Positions 17,778-27,646 of a DNA stretch of 64,000 nucleotides are shown one piece after another (the first letter of the stretch is position 1; each line of letters begins with the position of its first letter). The notes beneath the pieces are model-generated. The model was given only the letters and a program-made list of their open reading frames with translations, had not been told where the DNA came from and ran no database searches. This DNA comes from Symbiodinium natans. Lineage: Eukaryota; Sar; Dinophyceae; Suessiales; Symbiodiniaceae. The position numbers and the translations under genes were made by a program. The DNA is taken from the NCBI GenBank assembly GCA_905221605.1, contig CAJNDS010002618.1, positions 186,001 through 250,000 of the forward strand, given 5' to 3'.

Positions 17778-20700
17778 GTCTCCTACATCCATATTGTAGG
17801 CCTGCACTGCCTCGCCCAGTCCCAATGCCATCTCATCGGGGCCCATCAGCGACTGGGCCATAGCACACGCACTAAGCAACGTCTTCAGCAACCCCCCAAC
17901 TCTCTCGCACAAGGCATTCTGCCAAGGGGCCTGAATGGCTGTGTGATACATGAAGATGTTGCTCTGATGGGCGAAGTTCTCCAGCTCGATGCTTATGAAT
18001 TCCCGCCCCTGATCGCACACCAAGGTCCGGGGCATGCCGAAGACCGGCGCCCAACGCTCCCGTATGAACTTCACCACCTCGGCGCTGGACTTGTTTTTCA
18101 CCAGCACGGCCATTTGGAACTTTGTAGCACCGTCCACGGCATGCAAAACAGAGTACCTGGCGCCCGCAGCATCGAATGCATCGAAGATGTCCAGGGCCAC
18201 TTGTTCACCTGGCTCGCGTGGGCCCGGCAACGAGGCAGGGCGACGGGACTTGGGGGGCCGCCTCTCCTCGCACACACTGCATCGAAGTTGCTTGGCTGCT
18301 ATTACGGCCTGCGGGGGGGCGCCTGCGATGACTAGCGCTCTTGCCAAGCGCAAAGGGCTCCTGTGGCCCGTGTTCTCATGCAGTCGCCTCACAGCCTGCC
18401 TCACAGAAGCAGGGATTGGCACCTCCTTTTCGGGGTCCTGGCTCGGTTCGAGCGCCTCGTCCTCAGACTCCATTGCGCCACCCAGGCCGTCAAGCAAATC
18501 GTCATCGTCCACAGCCGTCTCTGCTGCCAGGGTCTCAGTCACCTTCTCGGGGCCGAGGTCCTTGTCAAACTGTTGCTGGACCGCCTCCAGCACTGCTTCC
18601 ACAAGGTTTTCGTCACGCTGGTCCCGAAAAGCATCTGCCACGACCCGGCTCGATGTCAAATAGCGCCGACCTTCTCGGGAAAAGTCGAAAAGGCCCGCCT
18701 CATCCATCAGCTCCCGGCCCTCCAGTGTACGACGCGGGTCGGCTCCGCGAAGAAGCTCCATCAAGAAGTGCCGTCCAGACCGCCGATGTGCCAGGGCTGC
18801 ATGCATCACAGACGCCTCGGCATCCAAAATTTTCTTTTCAGCGGCGAGTCTGGTCCGTTCAGGGGCGTAGTTCAGGAGGGGCGATCTGCCCGTCGCCCGC
18901 AACATCAGAAAGTACGGCTTCACACATAGATCGGCCTGCAGCTGGCCCACAGCGTGCCCACGAGCTGCCGCCAACTTGACCAAGTCAGGGGCCAAAGGGG
19001 CCCGGTCATGAGGGTGAGGCACGAACGCCATGTCGATGAAGGGCTCGTGGAGAGCATTGTCATAAATCTGGTCCTGCAGCACTGCAAAGGCCTCATAGAT
19101 GTTTTGCGGGCTCACCTTGAGAAGATTGCGATCATGCTTGCACTTGTTCCAGGCCTGGGATATCAGCAGCCGTTGTCCCGTCTTCAGTTGTTGCCGAAGA
19201 GGAGGAATTACAGCTCGTTTTCGTTCGTCATCTGCTGGAAGCCCATGTCGCTGTCCGGTGACAGGCCACCTTCCCCATCCAGTGGCCGGCTGCCGCTGCT
19301 GCTCGACATCATCATCATGTGCTGCATCGTCTGGTGCAGCATGGCTTCGAACCGGCTGTCGCGGTCTTGCATACGGGCCTCGACCATTGCACTCACCTGC
19401 TGGAGGATCTCGTCTTGTGAAGGGGTCGGCGGCTGCATCGGTCCGGCCGTCCGGTGCTCGATCGTCGGCTGTAGTTGCCCTTCGGGTTCGCAGCGTGGTA
19501 CAGGAAGTTCTGCTGAAGCCGCCGCCGGGGTCGCCGAGGATGCAGCCACCTGAGCCGACGGAAGCGGAATGCCCCGAAGCGCGTCGAGAGTCGGGCGCAA
19601 CTTTGTTTTGAGCTTCTCTACGGTGTCGTTGTCGTTCACCTCCACATGCAGCAACGCGGCCAGACGGATGAGGTCCTGTTTCAAGGTAGGCAAACCACCC
19701 TTGGGACCCAGCAAGGCCCGCGCAGCGGTCAGCTGCTCGGCTTTGGTCTTTTTCGCGATCGCCTCGGCTTTCAACTTGTCCACCAGCTGGCTGTGGATCG
19801 CGGCTCGAACTCCTTTGGTGTGGCGAGCTGCCAGCATTCCATCCAACATGGGATCTTCCAGATTGACGCCCATCCTGTCCCTCAAGTAGCCCGCGTCCTT
19901 GAGCAACCCCAGGTCCTCGAACTTGTTCTCGAGGGCAGCTGCACGAAAATGCCGCCGTGGCAGGGCTCCACTCCGCACCATGGCTTCGGCTTGCTCCTTC
20001 CAGGCCGATGGGGACCGGATGTTGCTGCACGGCAGGGGCACGTACCGAAGCAAGGGCCGCTGCAGCAACCAAAGCAGTAGCCCAGCGAAGTGCCACACGT
20101 TTCTTTCGAGGAGGCGCAAACACATCCTTCGGAACCGCCCGGCCACACGGCCCGCCCTGCTTGTGTCTAGCCGCAACATGGAGAGGCGCAGTCAGTACCG
20201 GCTTGGTCATCGAATTTGAAACTCTCGAACCACTGTGGCCAGCATGTGGGCCCCGTGCTTGCTCAACCGCTAGTTGTTCATGCTCACGACCATTCACAGG
20301 GGGGCCCTTAACTGCTGCTGCACGGCGAAGGCTCCACTCGAACGAGCTAAGCTGAACCTCCAGTATCCCGTCCTGGCCTTCGCGTCGCCACGGTCTCGCC
20401 GAGGTGCTCCAGGTCTCCGGGAAGATGTCGAGGAAGAAGTGACCTGCCGAGAGTTGCCGAAGCGGAATTCGAGAAGCATCAAGATGATCCGCTCGCAAAG
20501 CCCTTCTAGTAAAGCTGATCACTCCTCCGATGGCCTCCAAGAAGTCCCTTCCAAGGAGGAGGCCCAAAGACTCGACCTCGACAACACTGGTCCAAACTAA
20601 CACGCAGGAACTGCCAACAACCATGGGAAGCCGATGTCGTGAGTAGCTTGCCTTCACTCCGTCATTCCCGAACTTAAAGTTCTCCCGCTCGACCTCCGTC

Positions 20701-22304
20701 TTCACAAGGGGCTGCAAGGCCTGCCACAAGGGAGAACGAGCAAGAGCTTGCAAGTAGCCCTCCAGCCAGCGACGGCCACACAGCGCCCCCACAAGTCTTT
20801 TGTCCACGGCCAAAGCGCTCTGCGTCTCATGCGGCTGGCTTGCTTCAAGCGCCTCTGCAAAGGAACTCCAAGACGAAACGACAGCGGTCTCATGGTAGAC
20901 TGCGGGGTCTTCACGCTGCTCCTGCGTCGCCTCGGCCGCAAAGGACTCGACCAACTGGACCCGACGATGCGACGGGGAACTCTGCGAGGGTGTTGCCCCC
21001 GGCCTCGCCGAAGACTTGGGTCGAGCCAGGCCAGCGCCCGGCTTTGAGCAGCCTTGGTCGCCAGCCCAATGGCCTGGCTGGCCACAATCGTGGCAAACCC
21101 CACGCTTCTTGAAGCCAGGCCTCCCGGACTGCGGTGACGAGGGTGCCGAAGTAGCCTTGCCGAACCCGCGGCCCTTGCGCAGATCCTGAAGCTTGTGGCG
21201 CGCTTCGCGCATAGTCAAGAGAGCTTCGGCAGCAGACTCGACCGTTCCTTCCACTTCGTCTAGCACTTGCGGCTCCAGTCCTTCGGCCTCAGCCTGCTCC
21301 AGCTCCGTCGCCAAGGCCTCGGCCTCAGCCTCAAGCACATCGTCCAAGGAGACGCCGTTGCCCTCCTCCTCGGGAACAAGCTCTTCATCCTCAGCCTCCT
21401 CGCCCGGCTCGCCCTCAGTCTCGCCAAGCTGCTCGGCTGCAAAGGCTTGCCGCGACCGATATCCAAGAAACGGCCGCCTCGGCGCAAACGAGCCTGCCTT
21501 GCCGCCGCCTTTCGGCGCTGGCGTCACGCTGCCTGAAGAACGGCCCGACACAGAACTTAATGCTCCAGAGCCACGGTACACGGAGAAGGTGGTCGAAGAG
21601 GACGGTGTGCCGCCAAAGCCGCCAAAGCTACGGCCGCGGCCTCTGAGGTCAGGGGCTCCCGCTCGTCTCATCAAGGGGTCTGCGGCGTGAAGGTCTTTGA
21701 AAAGCCGCAGGGCTTCAGCCTCGACATCCTCGAAGCCTTCCCGGCCCTGCAAAGCCGTCTCCAGCAACTGTTTCCTCAACGGATCCAGCCCCAGTTTTTC
21801 TTTCAGAAACCAGCCCAACTCGGAACTAGGGAGGGCTATTCCTTCACTCTTCAGCTCAGCGGCCAGGAAGCGAAATCTCGACATAAAGTCAGCTGGCCTC
21901 TCGCCCGGCTTCCTGCTGAGCTCTGTGTAGAAGAGCTTTCGCAGCTCTCCCTTCTTATCCAAAGCACTCTTGCCGTTGATGCCCTCGAGCGCCTTCAGCA
22001 ACTTGTTCAAGCCTGCAAGGGGGTCCTCCTTGGTCACGACAATCTCCACGCCATCGGGATCCTTTGCACGGACCTCCTTCTGATACTCAAGCTCGGCCGG
22101 GGTGAACTCTTCCCCGCGCTGTCGCACAACGCCCGATTGCCGTAACAGCCACCTCGCTGCTAAGTTGAATTTCTTCGTGCTCTCCAAGTCCAAGGAAGAA
22201 ACCCACCATTGCATCTCTTTGCTGAACGCCCTCCAAGTCACAGGGCTCCCGTCCCACGTTGGCACCTTGTACCAAGCAGACGTTGTCTTATCATCTTCGG
22301 CCAT
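17778..22304 (-). CDS. Copia-1 gag, protease-like region and integrase
   Basis: The polyprotein starts at an ATG at 22304 (MAEDDKTTSAWYKVP). Residues 1-220 are gag-like. A zinc knuckle CHDCGQPGHWAGDQGC (CX2CX4HX6C) lies near residue 400. A retropepsin-like region near 500-600 ends in LLLGRDFLEAIGG, but where DTG/DSG is expected the sequence reads AVDKRLVG, so the catalytic triad looks lost. The integrase has an HHCC zinc site (LHENTGH...CSVC, ~1311-1346) and a D-D-E core: DIFDAFD near 1371, CDQGREF near 1430 and ALCERVGG near 1466. The frame is cut by the nested YR element just after MDVGD and originally continued at 8566. Between about 20100 and 19210 another frame carries the more protein-like sequence. 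Confidence 0.88.
19208..20110 (-). CDS. Alternative-frame segment of Copia-1 between protease and integrase
   Basis: Over ~900 bp a second minus-strand frame is open beside the main one. Its translation looks like genuine protein: helical, with a SAP-like segment (TLKQDLIRLAALLHVEVN... VEKLKTKL) and an ordinary composition. The main frame here is Arg/Gly/Ser-rich and featureless. The frame relation is +1 on entry and back on exit near 19210. I infer that this frame is the ancestral coding frame and that two compensating indels or frameshifts leave the main ORF formally open. It ends at a TAA at 19208-19210. Confidence 0.5.
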   Translation of the reverse strand, partial: LERNVWHFAGLLLWLLQRPLLRYVPLPCSNIRSPSAWKEQAEAMVRSGALPRRHFRAAALENKFEDLGLLKDAGYLRDRMGVNLEDPMLDGMLAARHTKGVRAAIHSQLVDKLKAEAIAKKTKAEQLTAARALLGPKGGLPTLKQDLIRLAALLHVEVNDNDTVEKLKTKLRPTLDALRGIPLPSAQVAASSATPAAASAELPVPRCEPEGQLQPTIEHRTAGPMQPPTPSQDEILQQVSAMVEARMQDRDSRFEAMLHQTMQHMMMMSSSSGSRPLDGEGGLSPDSDMGFQQMTNENEL

Positions 22305-22820
22305 CTCTGCAAAGACGGAGCCGGACTCGTAGCGCCAGGCAGCCTAGCTGCTGCCAAAAGGAAAAACTCAAAGTCAAAGTTCACAGCGGGGTGGCTAGCT
22401 CCACCCAAAAGAGGCCTCGAAGAAGCCCAAGCCAAAGAAGCTGGACCAATCCAGGCAGCCAGGTCCTCAAGGCGCAAAGGTTTTCGAAGAAGGGCTCAAG
22501 AAGCCGGAGCAGTCCGGACAGCCACGGAAAACCAAGAAGAGGTAGTAGGCACTGAGGCGAAAAAGGCAAGAGGGCCACAGCCTCCTGTTTCAGGCGTCCA
22601 CCTGCCAAGGTCCAAGGGCCTGCCAAAAGGGTGCAGCAGCACACAGCAAAGGCCCGGCACCGATGGTCTGCGGGAGCTTCGCCGCAGGCCGTGCCAGAAG
22701 GAACTCGCCGAGGAGGTGGACACCGTCCGGGGACACACTGCTGTAGCACTGGCCGCAAAGTGGTAGAAGAAAGCGAAGTCGGCAGGTAGCGCAGCAAGGG
22801 TCCAAGGAAAGATTGCTCAG

Positions 22821-22832
22821 GCTCCGGTGCCA
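22821..22832 (-). promoter_or_regulatory. Primer binding site of Copia-1
   Basis: One base after the 5' LTR, the minus strand reads TGGCACCGGAGC. TGG pairs with the CCA end of a tRNA, the classic form for priming by a whole tRNA 3' end. I do not assign the tRNA identity. Confidence 0.7.
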
Positions 22833-22833
22833 C

Positions 22834-22982
22834 TAAGCAACCCTGATGCTCTGGGCTGCTACAGGCTCTCACCTTTTGCCTGCCAGTAGCTATATCTGGA
22901 TCAAGGCCTAAAAGGCCGCGGATAGGATGCGAACAGCTCTGCACACGGTCAAGACCCACCGGCACAAGCCTGTGGTTTCACA
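22834..22982 (-). repeat. 5' LTR of Copia-1 (149 bp)
   Basis: It is identical to 5002-5150. The plus-strand edges are taagcaaccc at 22834 and ggtttcaca at 22982. Confidence 0.92.
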
Positions 22983-22987
22983 CCAAG
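22983..22987. repeat. Target site duplication of Copia-1 (ccaag), right copy
   Basis: It matches 4997-5001. It is followed directly by aaaccctaaaccctaac, the telomere-like array into which the element inserted. Confidence 0.85.
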
Positions 22988-23069
22988 AAACCCTAAACCC
23001 TAACAACCTTGAACCCGAAAAACTGACTCAGCTCTTTTTCATATTCAGACTCGATCGACCCTCCTGATA

Positions 23070-23089
23070 CACACACACACACACACAGT
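23070..23089. repeat. (AC)n microsatellite
   Basis: About nine uninterrupted ac units follow ctgat. Confidence 0.85.
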
Positions 23090-24726
23090 TTCTGCAACAT
23101 CTCTGCATGGACCCCGGATCAATCTGTGTGCCCTCAACCCGAACGACATCAAGCACCTTTGCGGCCGAGGGCTTCCATGCTGCCGTAGTTTCCTGAACCC
23201 TGGGTACGAAGCAGACTCTCTGCTCAGAACAAAGGCGGGCCGTCCACAGGCGATCTAGTTCGACTTGCGTTCAGGCCACCGCAAGTGGGAGTGTCTCAGG
23301 CCGCTGAAGTGCCGTGACAGCAATGTCGACCGCAGCAGCCGGGACACCAGACAAGCTGGGAAGGTAGACATCGGCCGGGCCGCGGGCAACAAGCCCCAAA
23401 CAAAGCCGACAAGGAGTCACAAGTGAAGGAGTCTCAAGTGCGACCACCCCCTGAGACGTCAGTCAAAAGAAAACCAACCACACATCAGACTTCTACCTGC
23501 AGAGATACTCAACAGTGTGCCAAGCAAACCCTGACAAATCGAATCAAAAAGTTTCAAAGGGCCCTGACTCTCAACCTGAAGCCAAAAACGGAGAGGCCTC
23601 GCAAAAGGGCAGCATGCCCTGCAGTAGGGCAGTCCGCCAGGCCTTTGTGTGGGCCGAGAGCGTGAGAGCATCGACGGGTGGAAGAACGATAGAGTTTTTG
23701 GATCTTTCGTTGGCTCTTTCTGCATCCTACAGTACATTAGTACATGCGTCTAGTCTACGCGTCTTCGCAAACACCCGGCCTGTCCACCCTCTGCACAGAG
23801 CTTCAAGGCTGGACGCAGCTCCCCACGGCGGACGCGGGTCCTGCGGGGGTCTGGGACTCCTACTGCCTCAAGCCTAACATAGCAAATGGATCACTGTGGA
23901 TATCCTGGTGGCAACAAGATTGCTAACACTTCCGCACTTTTACGTGCACAGGCCCAACAGGCCCCCTTCTCAAAAGATCACTCCCATGCATTGCATCGAT
24001 TCGGTATCTCAACAGTTGGCACGCACAAGTGCCGCTTGGGGTCACTCTTAAAGCAGTCAACCCCAGTGAGCAACCACAGTACAAGTCTGTACAGAGAGTG
24101 GCCAGATGGGCCCGGAACGGACTAACAAACAATCACAAACAACAGCCCCCTTCCACGGACATTGACTCGGCCCTCGTCGAAAAACCTTCTGCTGTGAAAG
24201 GGATGGCTGCGGGCTCATGGCTCAAACGGCGTGGATTCAGACTTGACCCCATTTCCAAACCTCTTTACCCGTTTCAATCGAAATCTACCGTTCTCTTCGA
24301 TCTCATCCCTCTCTCCCCTCTGATCCCCTTGCCATCAAGAGTTCCCCCACATTGTACGGTCCAGAGGTCGGCGATGAGTTGCCTTTCATCCTCGAGATCT
24401 GCGCTCTCAAACCTAAGTCTCCCAAGCATTCGCTGCAGAGAGCTTTGCTATCGGCTGTAGGTTTACGGCATCTCTGCATGCTGCAGCGGGCCATCTGGAT
24501 GAAGAGCACCCTCCTTCGAACGTTTGTGATAGCCAGCCTACTGCGGCCCTAGACTTTCGTCCTGGAAGGGCGCCGGCAGTCGCCCATGTAGCTGAAATGC
24601 CCGTCTCGTCCGGTCGTATCCAGCCTGGGTTGGTTCAGCCTATGTGGGCCCCCTAACCCTAAGTGACTCTCAAAATTCCTGAACTCTGCTTGTGGCCACA
24701 GCTGAGGCCCCGCTGGAAGCACTGAA

Positions 24727-24744
24727 ACCCCCCCCCCCCCCCCG
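24727..24744. repeat. Poly-C tract (~17 C)
   Basis: This is an almost pure C run ending in gcccaagg. A G-rich stretch of opposite composition (gggggggg...agggggggg) lies at about 25126-25157. Confidence 0.85.
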
Positions 24745-26348
24745 CCCAAGGATGCAACACTGTAGACAAAGCCATCCTCAACGGATCGATCTGCCTGTCA
24801 TCACGATGCTGGCAGCTTCCCTGGAGGATGGAGTCACTGGAGGATGGAGTCAATGGAGCGTTTCTTGCTGTCGAACGAAAAAGCCTTCGGTGCCCATCGA
24901 TGTGACCAGCGCAGCCATCGCAGGACTGCACCTAAGGCCTCAGCGCACTGGCTTCGGGGGGTCAGCGGGAGAAAAAGATTATGAAGTTATCATCTTCACT
25001 TCGATGGGTCGAGGACCGCTAAAAAAACAGACAGAGAGCCAACCTCTCCCGTTCGACTCGGCGCTGTGCTCGCAGGCTGTGACTTTCCATGAACAGCTGC
25101 CTGACATATCTGACAACAGGTTCGTGGGGGGGGGAGTGTTTGGAGGGGGGGGAGGGGCAGAGGGGCACAACCTTGCTCAACCTAGCTCTGTCTGTTGCAC
25201 CGTCCCAAGCCCCCAGGCCTGAGCGCAATGGTTTCAGAGGTCCAGGCCTCACAAAGATGGCAGGTTGCCATCAGTACTCCTTTTTGGAGGCAGCCATGTC
25301 AACATTCCACCCCGCACCGCCAGGGAAACTAACAAACATTGCCGTTGTCAACGTTGCTGTCGTTGTTGCTGCTACCTCAACCGTTGCTCTTTGACGTGCT
25401 CTTTCCCTGGCCTTTGGCGCCCACTGCCTTTGGAGCCTCTCCTGCTCAGCCTCGGCCAAGGCCAAGCAGCTCAGGAGCCTCAGCCGTGCAGTTCCGGCTT
25501 CCCCCTCCGCTCCACGGGGCTCCCATTAAACGTATCATCCAGGCCACATCCAGGTGCTGAAGACCTGATAGGTTTGCAAATGCTCACGACTTACATCTGA
25601 CATGCTCCACAGCACGTGCTGCTCTGCGTGAAGGATGCGAAGGCACCTCCCAGCGGATCTGCGCAGAGGCAGTGTGCTCCGCAGAAGCCTTAGACCTGAG
25701 GCACTCCGGCTTTGACCGCATTTGCAAGGACTACAGCTCAACATTTCATTTGATTGAAAAATGCTGTGCCAACAATATGCATCAACAGAGACCTGCGCAT
25801 TTCCGATTGGAATCTGGGGCCACGGCTCATCCCATGCTATGTATGCCATGTATGCATATTGCCTGAGCGGCGATTCAAATCTCAGGCCCGTGCCGCTTTG
25901 TACGTTAAAGCTTCGAAATTCTCTCCTGGGATCCCTGCTTCAAGGAGGCCAGACGCTGCTCAGCCGTCAATCTCGGGCCATCCTGTGTGCAATTTGCTAA
26001 ACAGGTCCAGATCTGCTTTCAGATTCAGTTTTGCTTGTTTGTTCTCACTCATGCTCCCGCCTATGTCGTTTAAAAGATCTGTATGTTCGTAGGCAACCCT
26101 TTTCAGATAAGTTGAAAACAAAAACTTCTGTTTCTTCTAGGTATGAAATGGAAAGCTTCTGCTTCGGCAGGGGTGGCGGACCCTCCAAAGCAGTGGTGGC
26201 CACCCAGTACGGAAGATGAAGGGGACGGAGAGTGAACAATGTGTAGCACAGCCTGCTACCACCTGGCTGCCAAAGCCCGGGGCACAAACTGCATTACGGC
26301 TGGAGCAGCGTGCTTCATGAAGCACCTCTACCAAAAAAACAAGGAAAT

Positions 26349-26369
26349 GCCAAAAAAAAAAAAAAAAAC
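26349..26369. repeat. Poly-A tract
   Basis: A run of about 17-18 A follows atgcc. It could be the tail of an old retroposed transcript or simple-sequence expansion; no gene body is recognisable upstream. Confidence 0.7.
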
Positions 26370-26545
26370 ATACACTGAGCCCAAACAACAACCAAAACAG
26401 CCACCCATACGGGCAAAAAAACACAAACCACACAATGTCAAGAGGCAGGATGAAGCAAAACTGCATGAACAAGCAGAGCAAATACGGCACACCTGCAGAA
26501 ACAACACGAGCCCAAAACAAAACAATCAAAAACAATGAAAACGTC

Positions 26546-26647
26546 CTTGAGAAGATTTCCATTTGCCAGCGCTTGCTGGTTGGTTCTTTGGGTGGACTCA
26601 GTGATGCTCAGAGCCTCCGCGTATGCCTCGTCGACTTCCATCTCCAC
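26546..26647 (-). CDS. Candidate internal exon (34 codons)
   Basis: On the minus strand a pyrimidine-rich stretch ending ccacacag is followed by GTGGAGATGG. The frame continues for exactly 102 nt (VEMEVDEAYAEALSITESTQ...) to CTCAAG|GACG. The residues are helical and charged, unlike shadow translations nearby. AG|G at the acceptor and a GA donor fit the non-canonical splice sites reported for Symbiodiniaceae. The gene is not identified. Confidence 0.35.
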
Positions 26648-26930
26648 CTGTGTGGAAGACTGAGAAGGACTAACATAAGACCAGAAGCTGCAACATCATC
26701 TCTGTTCCTGCAAAACTCAGTGTCGCTCTCTGCTTCAGCACATGCTTGCTGATGGTGGCTTCATGCTCAACTAGATAGGAAATACTGGGTCTCGCTGATA
26801 TTTGTTGTGCTTTGGTGGGCTGTGCATCTCAGGCATCTGAGAGTCTATGAGGCATTCGTCGGGGAAGTTCTGCATCCCCTACATGGTATCTTGAGTCGCT
26901 CACAGCTGAGGCACGCATTCACGCACTTGC

Positions 26931-26970
26931 CTATCTGACTCGTTTTCTGGAGAGCCTGAGTATCCATGAC
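26931..26970 (-). CDS. Candidate small exon
   Basis: The minus strand reads agattccag|GTCATGGATACTC...CAGATAG|GCAAGTG. The 40-nt segment encodes VMDTQALQKTSQI and has a GC donor with good GCAAGT context. It lies on the same strand as, and upstream of, the candidate exon at 26546-26647. Confidence 0.28.
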
Positions 26971-27579
26971 CTGGAATCTTCCCAGGGGCGACAGTGCACA
27001 GGATCCTAGAATCCGAGGACCGAGGCTGTTGAGCCTGGCTGGCAAGCACCATCTCAGGACAGGATCTGCGAGGCGTGGGTCCTAAGCACAGAACTCCAGG
27101 TCCAGGAGCTGCAAAACCTCCTACTAGCCTACGACCTACGAGTTCAACCTTCAACAGTTTGAACGGCGTCGACTGGAAGAAATGCAACAACAGGAACGAG
27201 CGCCGCACAAAGCCGTCCGGCCCCATCAAGGCCTGACAACTCCATGCTTAGCAGTCGTGAAAAAGCAACATTGGAAGCAAAACCGGAAACTAAGCAACAC
27301 GCATTGGCACCTTGCTTGTTCACCTCAGTTGATGCCCTCTCCAAGGGCGCTTTTCAGATTTGCAAAAACCGTACACCTAACAAAATGAGAGAGCTCTTTC
27401 CAGGCATTTCCAGGCTTCCAGCACCCGTGCCGGCCGTGCTTTCGGCTTCCTCTCATACTCAGGGGCTCCAAGCGGCGCTCGGGCCACGGAAACACTGTTG
27501 AAATACTCGGCTTAACGCAGTATAACTCCAGAGCTCCAGCAGCAAGTACCGGCGTACTGGCACCCGCAAAAGTGAGCAC

Positions 27580-27646
27580 CCATTCCAGTCCTTGACCTTT
27601 TCCAGAACTTCCTTCTGCTTCTGAGCATTCATGGACTGCACGCCTC
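27580..27646 (-). CDS. Candidate small exon
   Basis: The minus strand reads gttttgcag|GAGGCGTGC...TGGAATGG|GTGCTC. The 67-nt segment encodes GVQSMNAQKQKEVLEKVKDW, a charged helix typical of real protein, with a GT donor and AG|G acceptor. It could belong to the same gene as the two preceding candidates. Confidence 0.33.

Larger units (their letters stand above)
5002..22982 (-). mobile_element. Ty1/copia LTR retrotransposon (Copia-1), split by a nested element
   Basis: The element is bounded by identical 149-bp LTRs, a 5-bp target duplication, a tRNA 3'-end type primer binding site next to the 5' LTR and a purine tract next to the 3' LTR. Its polyprotein reads gag, zinc knuckle, protease-like region, integrase (17778-22304), then after a 9.2-kb interruption linker, reverse transcriptase and RNase H (5117-8566). 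The integrase-before-RT order and RVT_2-type RT make it copia class. Removing the insertion at 8567-17777 rejoins the frame across ...MDVGD / SGFSPMQ..., so the polyprotein was continuous before the nested insertion. LTR identity implies a recent insertion. Confidence 0.9.

Noticed and set aside
19208-19225. Possible -1 ribosomal slippery site where the two Copia-1 frames meet
   Set aside because: CGAAAAC does not fit X XXY YYZ and no pseudoknot could be recognised by eye; an indel in the A run is simpler.
17742-22145. Several plus-strand ORFs of 100-210 codons across the Copia-1 gag/integrase region
   Set aside because: They are antisense shadows of the GC-rich polyprotein with no domain content.
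26137-26562. Minus-strand ORF rich in Phe/Leu/Trp that looks like a membrane protein
   Set aside because: The hydrophobicity comes from antisense reading of poly-A and A-rich sequence (26340-26540); no other support.
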